This document shows positions 9,140 to 19,800 of a stretch of 64,000 nt of DNA, one piece after another. The DNA comes from Dactylonectria macrodidyma (Eukaryota > Ascomycota > Sordariomycetes > Hypocreales > Nectriaceae): positions 434,001 through 498,000 of the forward strand of contig JAGMUV010000027.1 of assembly GCA_020744425.1 (NCBI GenBank). Reading direction: 5' to 3'. A program made the translations under genes and the position numbers. The first letter of the stretch is position 1; each line of letters starts with the position of its first letter. Under the pieces are notes generated by a model that saw nothing but the letters and a program-made list of their open reading frames with translations, was not told the origin of the DNA and ran no database searches.

Positions 9140-10778
9140 ATGGCAGAGACAGACGTACAGAATTCACAAGATACTGTCAAACCAAATACCGAAACAAAGA
9201 GTCCAGACGGAGTCATTACGACAATCGGCCAAGAATCAGCACTTCAAGCGTCTTCAGACGAGAAAACAACAAACATCACCGAACATGGAGATATCGAGAA
9301 TGGCCCCAGAGAGCCTCCCCTCGAAACCCCTCCTCCCCAGTATACGGTCTTTTCACACCGTGAAAAAGCTGGAACTATCGTCCTTGTTTCTTTCCTTGCC
9401 GTCATCTCGCGCCGCTATCGACTTCCATCTACTTTCCTGCACTCACCTCCATAGCAAATGACTTGAACGTATCCATCTCGCTAGTCAATTTAACAATCAC
9501 GACTTATCTGGTAAGTAAAAGGTCCCAAATTAGAATCAATTGACTGAGACTCATTATTTGAAGATCTTTCAGGGCATCACCCCTTCATTCATCGGCAACT
9601 TCTCCGACACGTACGGCCGTCGACCAGCATACATGATCTGTTGCATCATCTTTCTCTCCGCCAACATCGGCCTTGCACTACAGGACAGCTATGCAGCGTT
9701 GCTTGTTCTGCGCTGTGTCCAAAGTTGTGGAAGCAGCGCCACTATCGCACTGGGTAGTGCTACCGCCGCGGATATGGTCACGAGAGCTGAGCGAGGAAAG
9801 TACCTGGGCTACGCGGGTATGGGCGTGACGCTTGGCCCGGCACTTGGACCGGTCATTGGTGGCCTGCTTGATCAATACCTTGGATGGCGATCAATCTTCT
9901 GGTTCTTGACTATCCTCGCCGGAGCCCTGTTTCTTACCATCTTCATCTTTCTCCCGGAGACTTGCAGAAGTGTCGTCGGCAATGGAAGCATCACCCCGCC
10001 ATGGTGGAACATGTCGTTGATTGGGTACCTGAAGCAGCGCAAACAAGGAGATGTCAAGTCGGAGCCGGAAAACCTCAGTCGAAGACGCCCGAACCCATTC
10101 GCGACTCTAAAGATCCTCGCAGAGAAAGAAGCCGGCATCATTCTTGGATTCAGCTCCCTCATGTATGGCGGATACTACCTAGTTCTTACAACACTATCAA
10201 CTCAGCTGACCACTCGCTTCGGATACTCGTCCGTCATTGTTGGGTTGTGCTATCTACCCATAGGTATCGGAAGTATTTCTTACCGATACACCGGTGGGTA
10301 TTTGATGGACTGGAACTTCCGACGCCATGCGAGAAAAGCAGGCATCGAAATCGTCAAGAATCGCCAGCAGGATCTCAATGCCCTCCCGATCGAGAGAATG
10401 AGAATCGAAATATCACTGCCGTGTGTCTATCTTTCGTGCGCCATGCTCATGGTGTATGGATGGATTATGGACCAGAATTTGTCGCTTGTGGGCGTAGAAA
10501 TTTCACTGTTCTTCTGCGCCGTTGTCTTTTCTGCCTCGCTGAACAATCTCAACACGCTCATCGTTGACTTACACGTCGGTTCAACAGCGACCGCAGTGGC
10601 ATCAAATAATCTCGCCAGGTGCCTTGTGGGGGCTGGAGCTGCTGCTATCGCAGATCCGATGATAAATCGACTAGGACTTGGCTGGACGTCTGTCTTGGTA
10701 GCAGGCATATGGGCATTGCTGACTCCTCTCCTTTGGTTGGTGATGCTCAAGGGCCAGAAATGGAGAGAGGCGGATTAG
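9140..10778 (+). pseudogene. DHA1 (QDR-like) MFS transporter gene, one intron, one 2-nt frameshift
   Basis: Starts at ATG 9140 with a hydrophilic leader, then HREKAGTIVLVSFLAVIS opens helix 1. At about 9407-9412 (CGCGCC) an extra CG dinucleotide shifts the frame. Removing it gives SPLSSTIYFPALTSIANDL and onward to TYL at 9510. A 53-bp intron (9511-9563, GTAAGT...GAAG) is followed by IFQGITPSFIGNFSDTYGRR, the conserved helix 2-3 loop, then LVLRCVQSCGSS and GYAGMGVTLGPALGPVIGGL. The remaining helices run without a break to a normal end (GQKWREAD). The family exports toxic compounds or polyamines by proton antiport at the plasma membrane. With only one small lesion it may be a recent pseudogene or a sequence error. 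The LINE 3' tail sits 75 bp after the stop. Confidence 0.8.
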
Positions 10779-10852
10779 ATGCTGAAGGAGAGTGAAGCAT
10801 TTGGAGGAAGAGGATAGACAGCTATAGTCTAGAGTCATTTTAGATTAACGTA

Positions 10853-10876
10853 TAGTAGTAGTAGTAGTAGTAGTAG
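10853..10876 (-). repeat. (CTA)8 tail of the LINE
   Basis: Eight TAG triplets on the plus strand, that is (CTA)n at the 3' end of the leftward LINE. Short tandem-repeat tails instead of poly(A) are known for several LINE clades. The tail marks the probable 3' boundary of the element. Confidence 0.7.
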
Positions 10877-11169
10877 ATTTATTACGCCCGGGAGAACGGA
10901 TCTCATAGGGCCATGGAACACGCTATGCTATTTACATTTCTGCCACTTCAATCCTGACCACAAAGTAAAGCCCCACTTTCTCTCCCTGAATCGCTTTCTT
11001 TTGGCCTCGCTTGACTCTCTCTGACAGGCCTGCTTGAAGGCCAATTTCTCCAAGTGTTCAGCGTCCTATCCTCAGCAGCTGAAGCATGGTCTGTCAAAAT
11101 GAGGCTGCCATTGTGTTAGTATTGTGTCAATGTTTCCTGGTTCCGGGGTTGTTAGTATGTCCCATTCTC

Positions 11170-14100
11170 CTACTTCACTCCCAGTCTTCCCGTCTTCATC
11201 GCAAATTTGATCGTTGCTCGCACCGCCTGTAGGTTAGGTGACCACTTCGGTCCGTCCAATGCCGACTTTCCTCCCAAAAAGAACGACAGGTTTCCCATCT
11301 CGCTTTGCCCGATTTGTCTCATGCCTTCGCGTTGTGCATCCCACTTGGTGCATCGAAAGAGAAAATGTTCCATTGTCTCGACTGCCCGTCCACAGTCGCA
11401 CAACTCTGATTCCACCGCGCCGATCCTCGACAGGTAGTTATTGATCCTCGCCATTCCCGTGCGTAGCTGTGAAAGCGTGTCTGCTTCACGCCTCTTCAGT
11501 CCGTCGTACAGCACCTTTGTGTGTTTTCCTGGTAGCGCTTTGTCAACCCTCTTGGAGAAGCCGCCCACTCTGTCCGGTAGCGCCTGGTGCTGTTGTAGCT
11601 GTGCTCTCGCCAGTCTTGTCCGCGTCGATCGAGCTTGGTATGGCGGCGTCTCTGCCGTACGTCCTGCTTCGGTTGCTCTCTGCGCCTGTCTCTTCGCCTT
11701 GGGTCCCAAGGGGAAGGCGTCGTCCCGGGACGGTACCCAGATCATTTTAACACTGTTGTTGCCTTTTCCCAGCCGTCGGATGTGGTTGTAGATTTCTCGG
11801 ATGGCGCACTGTCCCGATTGTTGTCGTGGTCGCGCGATCGCCTTCAGTGCTGACTGGCCGCTTGACAGTATGGTAAGCCTTCGATCCCGTAATCCGTCAG
11901 GCATGCATCGCAATGCCATTGCTATCGCCCCTAGCTCGGCTGTATAGGGGTTCTGGTCGTCTCGCGAGCCGAGAGTGACCGAGTACCTGGCCATGACCCT
12001 ATTTTCTTGCCCTGCTGCTTTGTGGCTGATGATGCCTCCCATGCCCGCCATTCCTCCTCTGTCGGAAGCGCTGGTCGTGATAGTGATGTCTTCGACGCTG
12101 TTGGCTGCCGCTATCGCCACCTTCCGATCTACCTCACACACCAGCGACACGCGGGCGTGCCACGGCGGTGCTGCATAGGCTTCGATTGTTTCCATCCGCC
12201 CGATTCCGCTCTCGCCGAGGGCAAGCGCCAGTCTCTTCATCGGCGAGATGTACCTTCGACTCACTGATACTTTGAGTGTCGCTAGCGGGTGCTTCTTTGG
12301 CAGCGTGTGCATATTGATGTACAACTTCATTCCAGCCAGAGCATGTCGCTCGTGTACTGTTTGGATGTTGGCTTCCGCTTCAGCTACTGCCCTCGCTACC
12401 GTCTGAAAGGCTCCCGTGATGGCCCGCGCTCCTATTTTCTGTGCCCTGTTGAACTCTTTCAATTCCCTTTCGCCGCGCGCATGCGACCACACGACAGACG
12501 CGTAGTCCATGGCTGGGGCAACGGTTGCGACGAAGAGTTGTCTGGCCGCTTGTGGTGGCAGCATCCTGAGTCTCCTTAGACACATGGCTGCCAAGAGACC
12601 TTTCGTGGCGGCCTTGGCCATGTGTTCCTTGAACCTGAGCCCCGTGTCCATGATTACCCCTAAGAGTTTGGCCTTCGCTTTGGGCTTGACTTCCTCTCCA
12701 TTGATCGTGAACGGCGCCTCGCTGGTGCGTTCAGCTACGCGCGTGAAGTGGACAATTGCTGTCTTGTCATGCTCAAACGTCGCTCCACTGCGTTTCCCCC
12801 ACGCCAGTGCCCGGTCAATGATGGCTTGTATGCCGTCCCTGTTCGCCTCCGCTGTCGGCCCCGTGACCCAGGCCGAGTAGTCGTCGACAAACGCCATCGA
12901 TCCGCCTTTCGAGTTAATCTTGCTTTGCACAAGGTCTGCGTTGAAGAACAGGAAAAGCACTGGCGAAAGCGGCGATCCTTGGGGAAGGCCGGCTTGCGGC
13001 AGCTCCCGTTGCTCTGACGTGTAGTCGTTCACCACAATGCTGGCCGTGCGATTGGAGCAGAACGCGCTTATCCATTGCACCAGCTTCTTGGGGATACCTC
13101 TTGCTTCCAGCCTCTGTAGCAGTCTGTCATCGAACACGCCGTTGTACGCGCCTTTGATGTCGAAGCTGGCCAGGCTGACCACCTTGCGGTTCCGCCATGC
13201 TTTGTACACTTGTTCTTGGAAGAGCAGCAGAGCCTGCTCTGCCGACCGCCGCTTCCTAGCCCCAAAGTGGTTTGTGGGCAGGAGCCCGAACGTCTCGGCG
13301 GCGTATGAGATCCTGTCCGCCACTACCGCCTCGAGGATCTTTCCCAGCGTCGACAACAGCGAGATTGGTCTCCATGCCTTTGCGAGTGCGTAGTCGGCCT
13401 TGTCCGGCTTCTTGAGCGGGATGATCTTTGCGCTTCTCCACTGGTCTGGTAGCTGTCCTTCCTCCAGTGAGGTGCGGAACAGATGCATCACGCGTTCTTT
13501 AACCACCGGCCACAGTTGCTTCCACACCATCGCCGGCACGCCGTCTTCTCCGGGTGCTTTCCACGCCTTGGCTGCCATGACTTTCTCCTCCACCTCCTCC
13601 AACGTCAAGTCTGGCATGGCCACTTCTCTCCGCCGCGGTCGTGGACCTTCGTCTTCGATGGTTGCTGGCAGCGGCGGGAAGAATGCCGTCAGCAGTTCTT
13701 CTGCCTGTTCCGCCTTGTCCTGCGTTGTCGTCCCGTCCGCCCTTTTCAGCCGGGGGATTTTGTCGCCGACCATGTCGGCACCGGGTTTGAGGTATTTGGC
13801 TGCTTGCTAGATATTGGCGCCGTCTGTGAGGAAGTCGTCCCAGTGGGCCTTCTTCTGTCTTCTGATACTGTCGTGGTACTCTTTGGATGCTACCTTCGCC
13901 CGGCTCTCTAGGTTTTCCTGTCTATGGCCTGCCCGCCGCTGTGCCCTCGCCAGGTTTCTCCAGTACGTGTAGGCTTTCCGGAGTCGAGTAAGGTCAGCTG
14001 TCCACCATCTCTTGGCATATGGTGATGGCTTCGCTCGCGGGACCAGTGCGTGGATTGCGCCGAGGACCGCCTCCATCAGCCTGTCCGTCTGGGTCTGAAC

Positions 14101-14940
14101 CCCGCCGTCCCATGGGAGGGGTGCTAGCTGGTCTTTCACTCTCTCCTTGATCGCATTCCACGGTGCATTCTTGAAGAGCAGTCTCGGACTCGCCGTCCTC
14201 TCCGGCGTCGTGAGGTCAAACTCTGTCCGGATTGCCCTATGGTCCGACCCGTGATCGGTTGGGTGTATGCCGCAGTGAACCGTCTCTTCTGCCAGTTCGG
14301 ACGACGCGAGCATCAGGTCGATCGTGCTCTCCGCACTACCCCTCTCCCAGGTTTTCGTTCCCCTGGGAAGGAGGCTGAGGAGGCCATGCTCGTCCATGAG
14401 GTCGATGATTGGATCTGCCTCCCCTTGGCGTCTGCCCGTCACCTCGTCACCTCCCCATAGTTGGTCGTGGCGGTTGAAGTCGCCTGCCAAGATCACGTCC
14501 GTTCTTTTCCCTGTGCTGTTGCGGAAACCCGTTATCGCCCTGTGCAGTTGCACCGTTGCCGTGCGTAGAGCATTCTCATTATTCCCTTCCACATACACCG
14601 ATACCACCAGGACGTCCCGGTCGGGCAGTCGTATTATTGCTCCCGTCAGGTCGGCTGACGGTATCGGCACCTGCTCCGCCTCTAGATCCCTGCGGATCCA
14701 GAGCATGCTGCGGATCGGCCATCGCATCTCGTGTTTCTTCGTCGGTATCAATCTCATCCAGTTTCTGTGGTTGTTCGGTGTTGTCACCACCTTACCGTCC
14801 ATGTTCAATGCGTATGGTTCGGCTACTGCCAGTACCGCGTAGTCCCGCAAATCTCCGTCGTTCATCATGCTCAATTGCACCGCATCCCTCTTCCCCACGT
14901 TAAGCTGGAGGATCTGGAGGTTAGTGCACATTGCCGTCAT
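11170..14940 (-). pseudogene. LINE ORF2: endonuclease - reverse transcriptase - RNase H, one in-frame TAG
   Basis: From ATG 14940 the protein opens with TNLQILQLNVGKRDAV, the start of an APE-type (EEP) endonuclease; LAGDFNRHDQLWGGDE and the catalytic-loop HGSDHRAI follow. A TAG at 13807-13809 interrupts ANI(W)QAAKYLKPGAD; TGG to TAG would explain it, and the frame is otherwise continuous. The second half carries RT motifs: KPDKADYALAKAWRPISLL, GLPQGSPLSPVLFLFFNADL, and the FVDDYSAW active site. An RNase H-like region (YTAELGAIAMALRCMP, KMIWVPSRDD) follows, then a C-terminal CCHC finger CDCGRAVETMEHFLFRC. The product would nick target DNA and copy LINE RNA by target-primed reverse transcription. 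ORF2 begins 20 nt before ORF1 ends, so reinitiation or coupling is likely. Reading upstream of 14940 in this frame only shadows ORF1. Confidence 0.85.
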
Positions 14941-16405
14941 GTAGTTGTCGTACTCGGCAGTTGCGACTGAGCGATTCGTGTGGCCCTCTGCAGAGAACGC
15001 ACTTCGGCTCGATCGCCTGGCACTGTGTGTGGCGGTGTCCCGTTTCCGCGCATTTGCCGCATCGCTGCGGTCTGTTGCAGGTGAAGGCTTTGTGACCAAG
15101 CTCCCAGCAGTTGTAGCATTGGACTGGGCCTTGGCGTCGCTCGAAAACGTTGGTGCTGGCCGACTCCCCAGCGAGGTGAAAGTATCTCTCTTCCAGCAAG
15201 CGTTGCGCATCGCTCACCTTCGTAACGTAGATCACCATCGAGCCGTAGGATTTCCCATTCTCCTTGTCGCTGAGCCACTGCATCTTGGCAATCGTCACTC
15301 CGTTCTCCTTTCCCAGTGCCTCCGCTGTGCCTGGCAGCACGTTGCCAGCTGAGTCCAGGACCGCTGCCCTGTTTGCGCCGTCAACTTTGACCGGATACAG
15401 TTGGTCCCTGAGGACTCTTGCGCCCTTGACTGCTGTCTTCTCTGCCGCTTCCTTGACGAGCTTCATCTCCGACTCGTCTCGGCAGATCACCTTAATACGG
15501 TCTGCGTTCTTTGCGTTCCTCACCACCGCTGCACACCTCCAGTCCTGTCGGCCCTCCTTCTTTCGCATCTCCTCCTCAATGGCCTGTCGAATTCCTCCCA
15601 CTTGCGCTTTGCCCTTCTCCTCCTCGTTGACACGCGATGTGTCGATAGTGCAGAAGAGAGTATCGGTAAGCGTGGACGGTGTTGTTTGCATCGACGAGAG
15701 CGTTTGAACGTTGCTTGGCTGGCTTGACGGCGGGGTACGGGCTACGTCTGCATACGATGGGTGCGGGCTCGTCTGGGCGCTGTTGGCCTGAATACTTTTG
15801 GCCATCGCGTCTAGTTGCTCTCGCAACTGCTTTGTTTCTTCTGCCGCTTGTTCCCTCACCTGCCTGAGCTGTTCAATCAGCTGCTCGCGCATCTGTTTCA
15901 TCTCACGTGCTGTCTGTTCCTGCATGCTTCTGGTTTCCTCGGCCTTTTTCCGGACGTCAGCCGCCTCGGCCCTGACCGTTCGTATCTCCTGCTGGAGTTG
16001 TCGGATCATCTCCAGCTGCTCGCTAATCACCTTTGTCGCTTTCTGCTGGTTCTCCACCAAAGCATCCCAGAGTCTCTCCAGCATCTGTTTCTGCTTGTTC
16101 ATGAGATGGCTCGACGTTTCCTGGAGCATCGTCTGGAGCGTCGTCTGGAGCATCATCTGCATTAGCGATGAATCGCTGCGGGCCGCGCCATCCACAGCCT
16201 GTAGTCCCTCGTCCGCATTTTCCCAGTCGTTGTCGCCTGCTGCCACTTGCTTCGTGCCGGCATTCTTCGATGTCCCGGCCTGGCTTGAGGCTACTTGCCA
16301 AAATTTTTGGGCTTTCGCGGTTGGTTTCACGGGTCTCGACGAGCGACGCGTCGCGGTCACCGAATCCCCACCCGCGACCAGGATCTCCTCGGCGGTCGCG
16401 TCCAT
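14921..16405 (-). CDS. LINE ORF1: gag-like RNA-binding protein with zinc knuckles
   Basis: 494 codons, intact. Residues 1-90 are Ala/Ser/Thr-rich. Residues about 95-215 are a Gln/Glu/Lys-rich segment (repeats such as EETKQLREQLDAMAK) expected to form a coiled coil. The middle (about 280-420) is a compact domain of the type found in Tad1 ORF1 proteins. The end has three cysteine knuckles: CYNCWELGHKAFTC, CGKCAETGHRHTQC and CVLCRGPHESLSRNC. By family analogy it would coat LINE RNA and form the RNP with the ORF2 protein. Its last codons and TAA overlap the ORF2 start. ATG 16405 is the first Met and lies 48 bp from the tandem repeat. Confidence 0.85.
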   Translation of the reverse strand: MDATAEEILVAGGDSVTATRRSSRPVKPTAKAQKFWQVASSQAGTSKNAGTKQVAAGDNDWENADEGLQAVDGAARSDSSLMQMMLQTTLQTMLQETSSHLMNKQKQMLERLWDALVENQQKATKVISEQLEMIRQLQQEIRTVRAEAADVRKKAEETRSMQEQTAREMKQMREQLIEQLRQVREQAAEETKQLREQLDAMAKSIQANSAQTSPHPSYADVARTPPSSQPSNVQTLSSMQTTPSTLTDTLFCTIDTSRVNEEEKGKAQVGGIRQAIEEEMRKKEGRQDWRCAAVVRNAKNADRIKVICRDESEMKLVKEAAEKTAVKGARVLRDQLYPVKVDGANRAAVLDSAGNVLPGTAEALGKENGVTIAKMQWLSDKENGKSYGSMVIYVTKVSDAQRLLEERYFHLAGESASTNVFERRQGPVQCYNCWELGHKAFTCNRPQRCGKCAETGHRHTQCQAIEPKCVLCRGPHESLSRNCRVRQLHDGNVH

Positions 16406-16452
16406 CTCCCGGTGCCACGCTCACGGCAGCGCCAACCCGTTCTTTCGCCTAG

Positions 16453-16496
16453 AAGAGTGTAAAGAGTGTAAAGAGTGTAAAGAGTGTAAAGAGTGT
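16453..16496 (-). repeat. 9-bp tandem repeat in the LINE 5' region
   Basis: Five near-identical units of AAAGAGTGT (the first lacks one A), just upstream of ORF1. Could be a promoter-type 5' repeat of the LINE, or a trace of 5' junction formation. Confidence 0.75.
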
Positions 16497-16497
16497 C

Positions 16498-16853
16498 TAG
16501 TACGCGGTATCCAAAGGGATAAGCCTGTCTGCCGCCCACCTATCAGTCGCCATTCATTCATACTAGATGACTAATAAAGTTGTTTACTGTGGTCGTGGAG
16601 AACATGCCTGCCCTGCCACACTGAGTCATCAGGATGTGACTACAAGGGGGCACAGCCAGATAAATTAGCTGATGTCTTGACTTGGGCCCCACTGCCTCTT
16701 TGCTTGCAAACATTGGACACAAAGAAATTACATATCGATGAGACGAGGAAGAGTACTTTCGACAGCAAATCGATTTTCCTCTGTTTTGCAAACCTCATTC
16801 TGGCCATCGCTTCTGTCCCTACCATAATTACATGTCCTCATTGCCCCGATCCC
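16498..16853. other. Intergenic between the LINE and the STAND gene
   Basis: About 355 bp with no gene. It must hold the promoter and 5' UTR of the rightward STAND gene. No specific element was recognised. Confidence 0.4.
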
Positions 16854-19800
16854 ATGGCGCCACTTTCCCACGCCGACGGGCCGCGCGGCCAGGAAATCTG
16901 GGGAAACGCGCTGGCGTCGATGCAAGATGAAGATCTGAAATCACAGTTGAAGAAGGCGGTCAAGACGCAAAGGCGCAATATCCTGGTATGTACGGAGTAC
17001 GGGCACTTCAAGCTTTCGGATGAGTCGACGTCGCTCATTGATTACCTACCTTATTCACTGTAGGATGCTGTGTTGGAAACTACCCACGAAAGACAGCAAG
17101 AGTGCGTTAGAGAGAGGTGGAAATTCACACTCAGTGACGGAAACGAAGTCGTCATACGAGATTTGATGCAGAAAATCGCCGGCTGGGCGCAGCAGTGCAG
17201 GCAATGGGGCGATCTGACTGTCCAGCCCGACCTGGCAAATGCCGCTTTTCCCTGGGCTGCCATTCAATTCCTTCTCCGAGCTGCTACTAGTGACGCGCAG
17301 GAATTTGGAACTAGGGTCTATCAATTGGTATGTCTTGATTTCACCCTTGTACTACTCAGAGCTATGAACTTGTAGAGAAACTCTTGATAGTCCCGTGGTT
17401 CCAGATTTTCTTGGTAACTAGAGTAAGTGTCCTTGGTGTTGCCGGGATGCTAACGAGTCTGTCGTAGGAACTCATTGCTCGCCTGATCACGAGATGCCAC
17501 GAGTATAGTAGCCAACACCTCAATGACAGAAGTCCAGTGGGTCATGAGGCTCTGGAGAAAGCTCTCACTCAGCTCTACGCTGAAATCCTCACTCAGCTAG
17601 GAAGAATGGCGAATGACTTTGCCGGCCAGCCACTGGGTATGTCAACTCTCTTCCCATGACCACCCCCCCACTCAGATTTTGGTAACCGAACAACAAGTTT
17701 TAATCAACCTGCAACAGTTCCCCCGATCAAAAGTTCGTCGCGAGTAGAAGAGGATGTTGAATTTCCCAAGAAAATATTCATCACAGCAACTGAAACCTTT
17801 CGACTAGCAGACTGGTCAGAAGCAGAGACATTGAATTTCTTCGAACCACAAGTTGTCCGACTTTGCAATCAAGCGGGCCTATCTTGGCAGATCTTGGCCG
17901 AAGAAAGGCACGAGAAATTACTTGACTGGCTCTCCCCATTGCCATACTATGAACATCACAAATTCATCTCGGACTCGAGGGCTACAGGCTTTGGAGAGTG
18001 GCTACTGAACGATCCGCGGTACAAATCATGGCACACGTCGAGCTCTTCATCCATCCTATCACTTCAGGGTGTTGTAGGATGTGGGAAAACAACCCTGTGT
18101 TCTATGATTGTGGATGTTTTGGCCGCAACTGGCATGGCAACACCAGCTCCGGCCCCTTCCGCCTACGTCTATTGTGCCAACGATGAAATCGAGCCGGGCC
18201 GGTCTTCGCCAGATGAACTCATGCGCACTATTCTAGCACAGCTGGCTTTTGGAAGGGGGGATGAGACAAAAGTTCACAACGTCCTTGTGTCCGCCTACAA
18301 ACGCCGCTCGGCGTTGGCTCAAGTTGACAAGCTTGACAAACTGAAAAGCGAGGACTGCGTGCAGCTTCTCCTTGAACTAGCCGAACAAGAATCCTTGACA
18401 ATCATCATTGACGGCATTTCCCATATCAAAGGAGAGAACAGTCGCATCGTGATTGACGCTTTGAAGAGTATAGTTAAGAACTCGGGCAATGTCGTGAATA
18501 TCCTCGTGTCTAACAACAACCGTGATTTGCCAACTCTGGTTCCAAACGAGACCATCAGCATCACGGGCCATGAAGTTCGCCAGGACATGGAGTCGTTTAT
18601 TCATCACCAACTCGATGCTAAATTCGCCGCTCGATGGACTCAAAGCAGCGCCTGGCCCGAGTTGAGAGGCGAGTTTCAGCAGACCCTTCTCGACAGTGCC
18701 GGCGAGAGGTAAGGGGTTACCCAGTAATGGGGATTTTATTCATGTGCTGATATCAACTAGGTTCCTCTCAGTGCAGCTGCAGATCGATCGACTAAGCCGC
18801 GGAACGGCCGAGGAGGACATCATGCTTGTGTCAAAGGCTGGCCTTTCCATGCAGTTGAACGACATTTACAAGCACACTCTGGAGAGTCTCCTGGATGCGA
18901 AATACACAGGTCGCACTACGGCCATCACGACATTTTTATTGCTTCTTTATACAAAAGAGGCCTTGGGCTCTTCGGCATTCCTTTCAGTGGTGGCGACGAG
19001 GGCGGGTACTTTGACTCCGCCACAATTGATAGAGACGTGCTCTGGTCTGATTGTGTTGGACACGACGTGCAACACGCTTCGATTTATCAATCACTCGGTG
19101 AAAGAGTATTTGGAAACCCTCAACCTGTTTTCGTTCCTTCCGGGCCAAAAATTCATGTCAGAACTGTGTCTGAAAGCTCTGTCGCAAACTCGACCTCAAG
19201 GTTGCCCCATGACCTCAGCAACGGAAAGCTTTTACGCCTATGCGGCGACATACTGGCCTTTTCATGTCAAAGAAATTCGAGATGGTGAAATGAGCAATGA
19301 TTTGAAAGAGTTGGTATTTTCTTTCGTTTTCGACACCAATTTCAACATCACTTCCTCGTTTACCACTTGGCTCGACAGCATTCAGCGTCTCTTCACGCAT
19401 TTTCCGAATGGCAATGTGCTCAGAGAGGCTCTCGATGGGGTTACGAACGCCAAAGAAGCACTGCTATTCGTAGCTAGTGCTATTGGGTTGGATAACATCC
19501 TGAATTCTGTCCTGCAAAGCCTAATGGGAGTGAATGCATCTTGCAAGAATCACCAGGGCTACACCCCCCTGGACGTTGCCGCTGCTTTTGGACACACCCT
19601 TAGTGTTTTGGCACTACTCGAGCATGACGCTGAGACGGATGCCCAAGATGGGAGGTATAGGAATGTATTGCATGCCGCCTGCTGTGCAGGACATCTGGAC
19701 ATGGTGGACAAGCTCCTTGAAAATGGCGTCTCGGCCATGAAAAGACGTGGAAATGTCTCGCCTGATGCCCTCGAAGCTGCATTCCGTGGTGGTCGAGAGG

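Larger units (their letters stand above)
10853..16497 (-). mobile_element. Tad1-type LINE retrotransposon, near full length
   Basis: A leftward non-LTR retrotransposon: a 5' segment with a 9-bp tandem repeat, ORF1 (14921-16405), ORF2 (11170-14940, with one nonsense codon), a roughly 290-bp 3' UTR and a (CTA)8 tail. Domain order (zinc-knuckle ORF1; endonuclease, RT, RNase H and CCHC in ORF2) fits the Tad1 clade common in ascomycetes. No target-site duplication was found by eye, and the exact 5' end is uncertain. Confidence 0.85.

Noticed and set aside
9872..10567. Long frames overlapping the DHA1 transporter in other phases (for example 9884-10567)
   Set aside because: Shadows of the real MFS frame, with no membrane-helix pattern of their own.
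14940..15210. Extending LINE ORF2 upstream to an ATG at 15210
   Set aside because: The extra 90 residues are an out-of-frame shadow of the ORF1 zinc-knuckle region; the endonuclease fold begins right after ATG 14940.
10853..16560. A target-site duplication for the 11-16 kb LINE
   Set aside because: Sequence left of the (CTA)8 tail and right of the 9-bp repeat shows no convincing direct match.
17328..17467. A micro-exon at 17375-17421 in the STAND gene
   Set aside because: A single 140-bp intron keeps the frame and gives a better family match (RVYQL-ELIARLITRC); the micro-exon introduces a stop in one phase.
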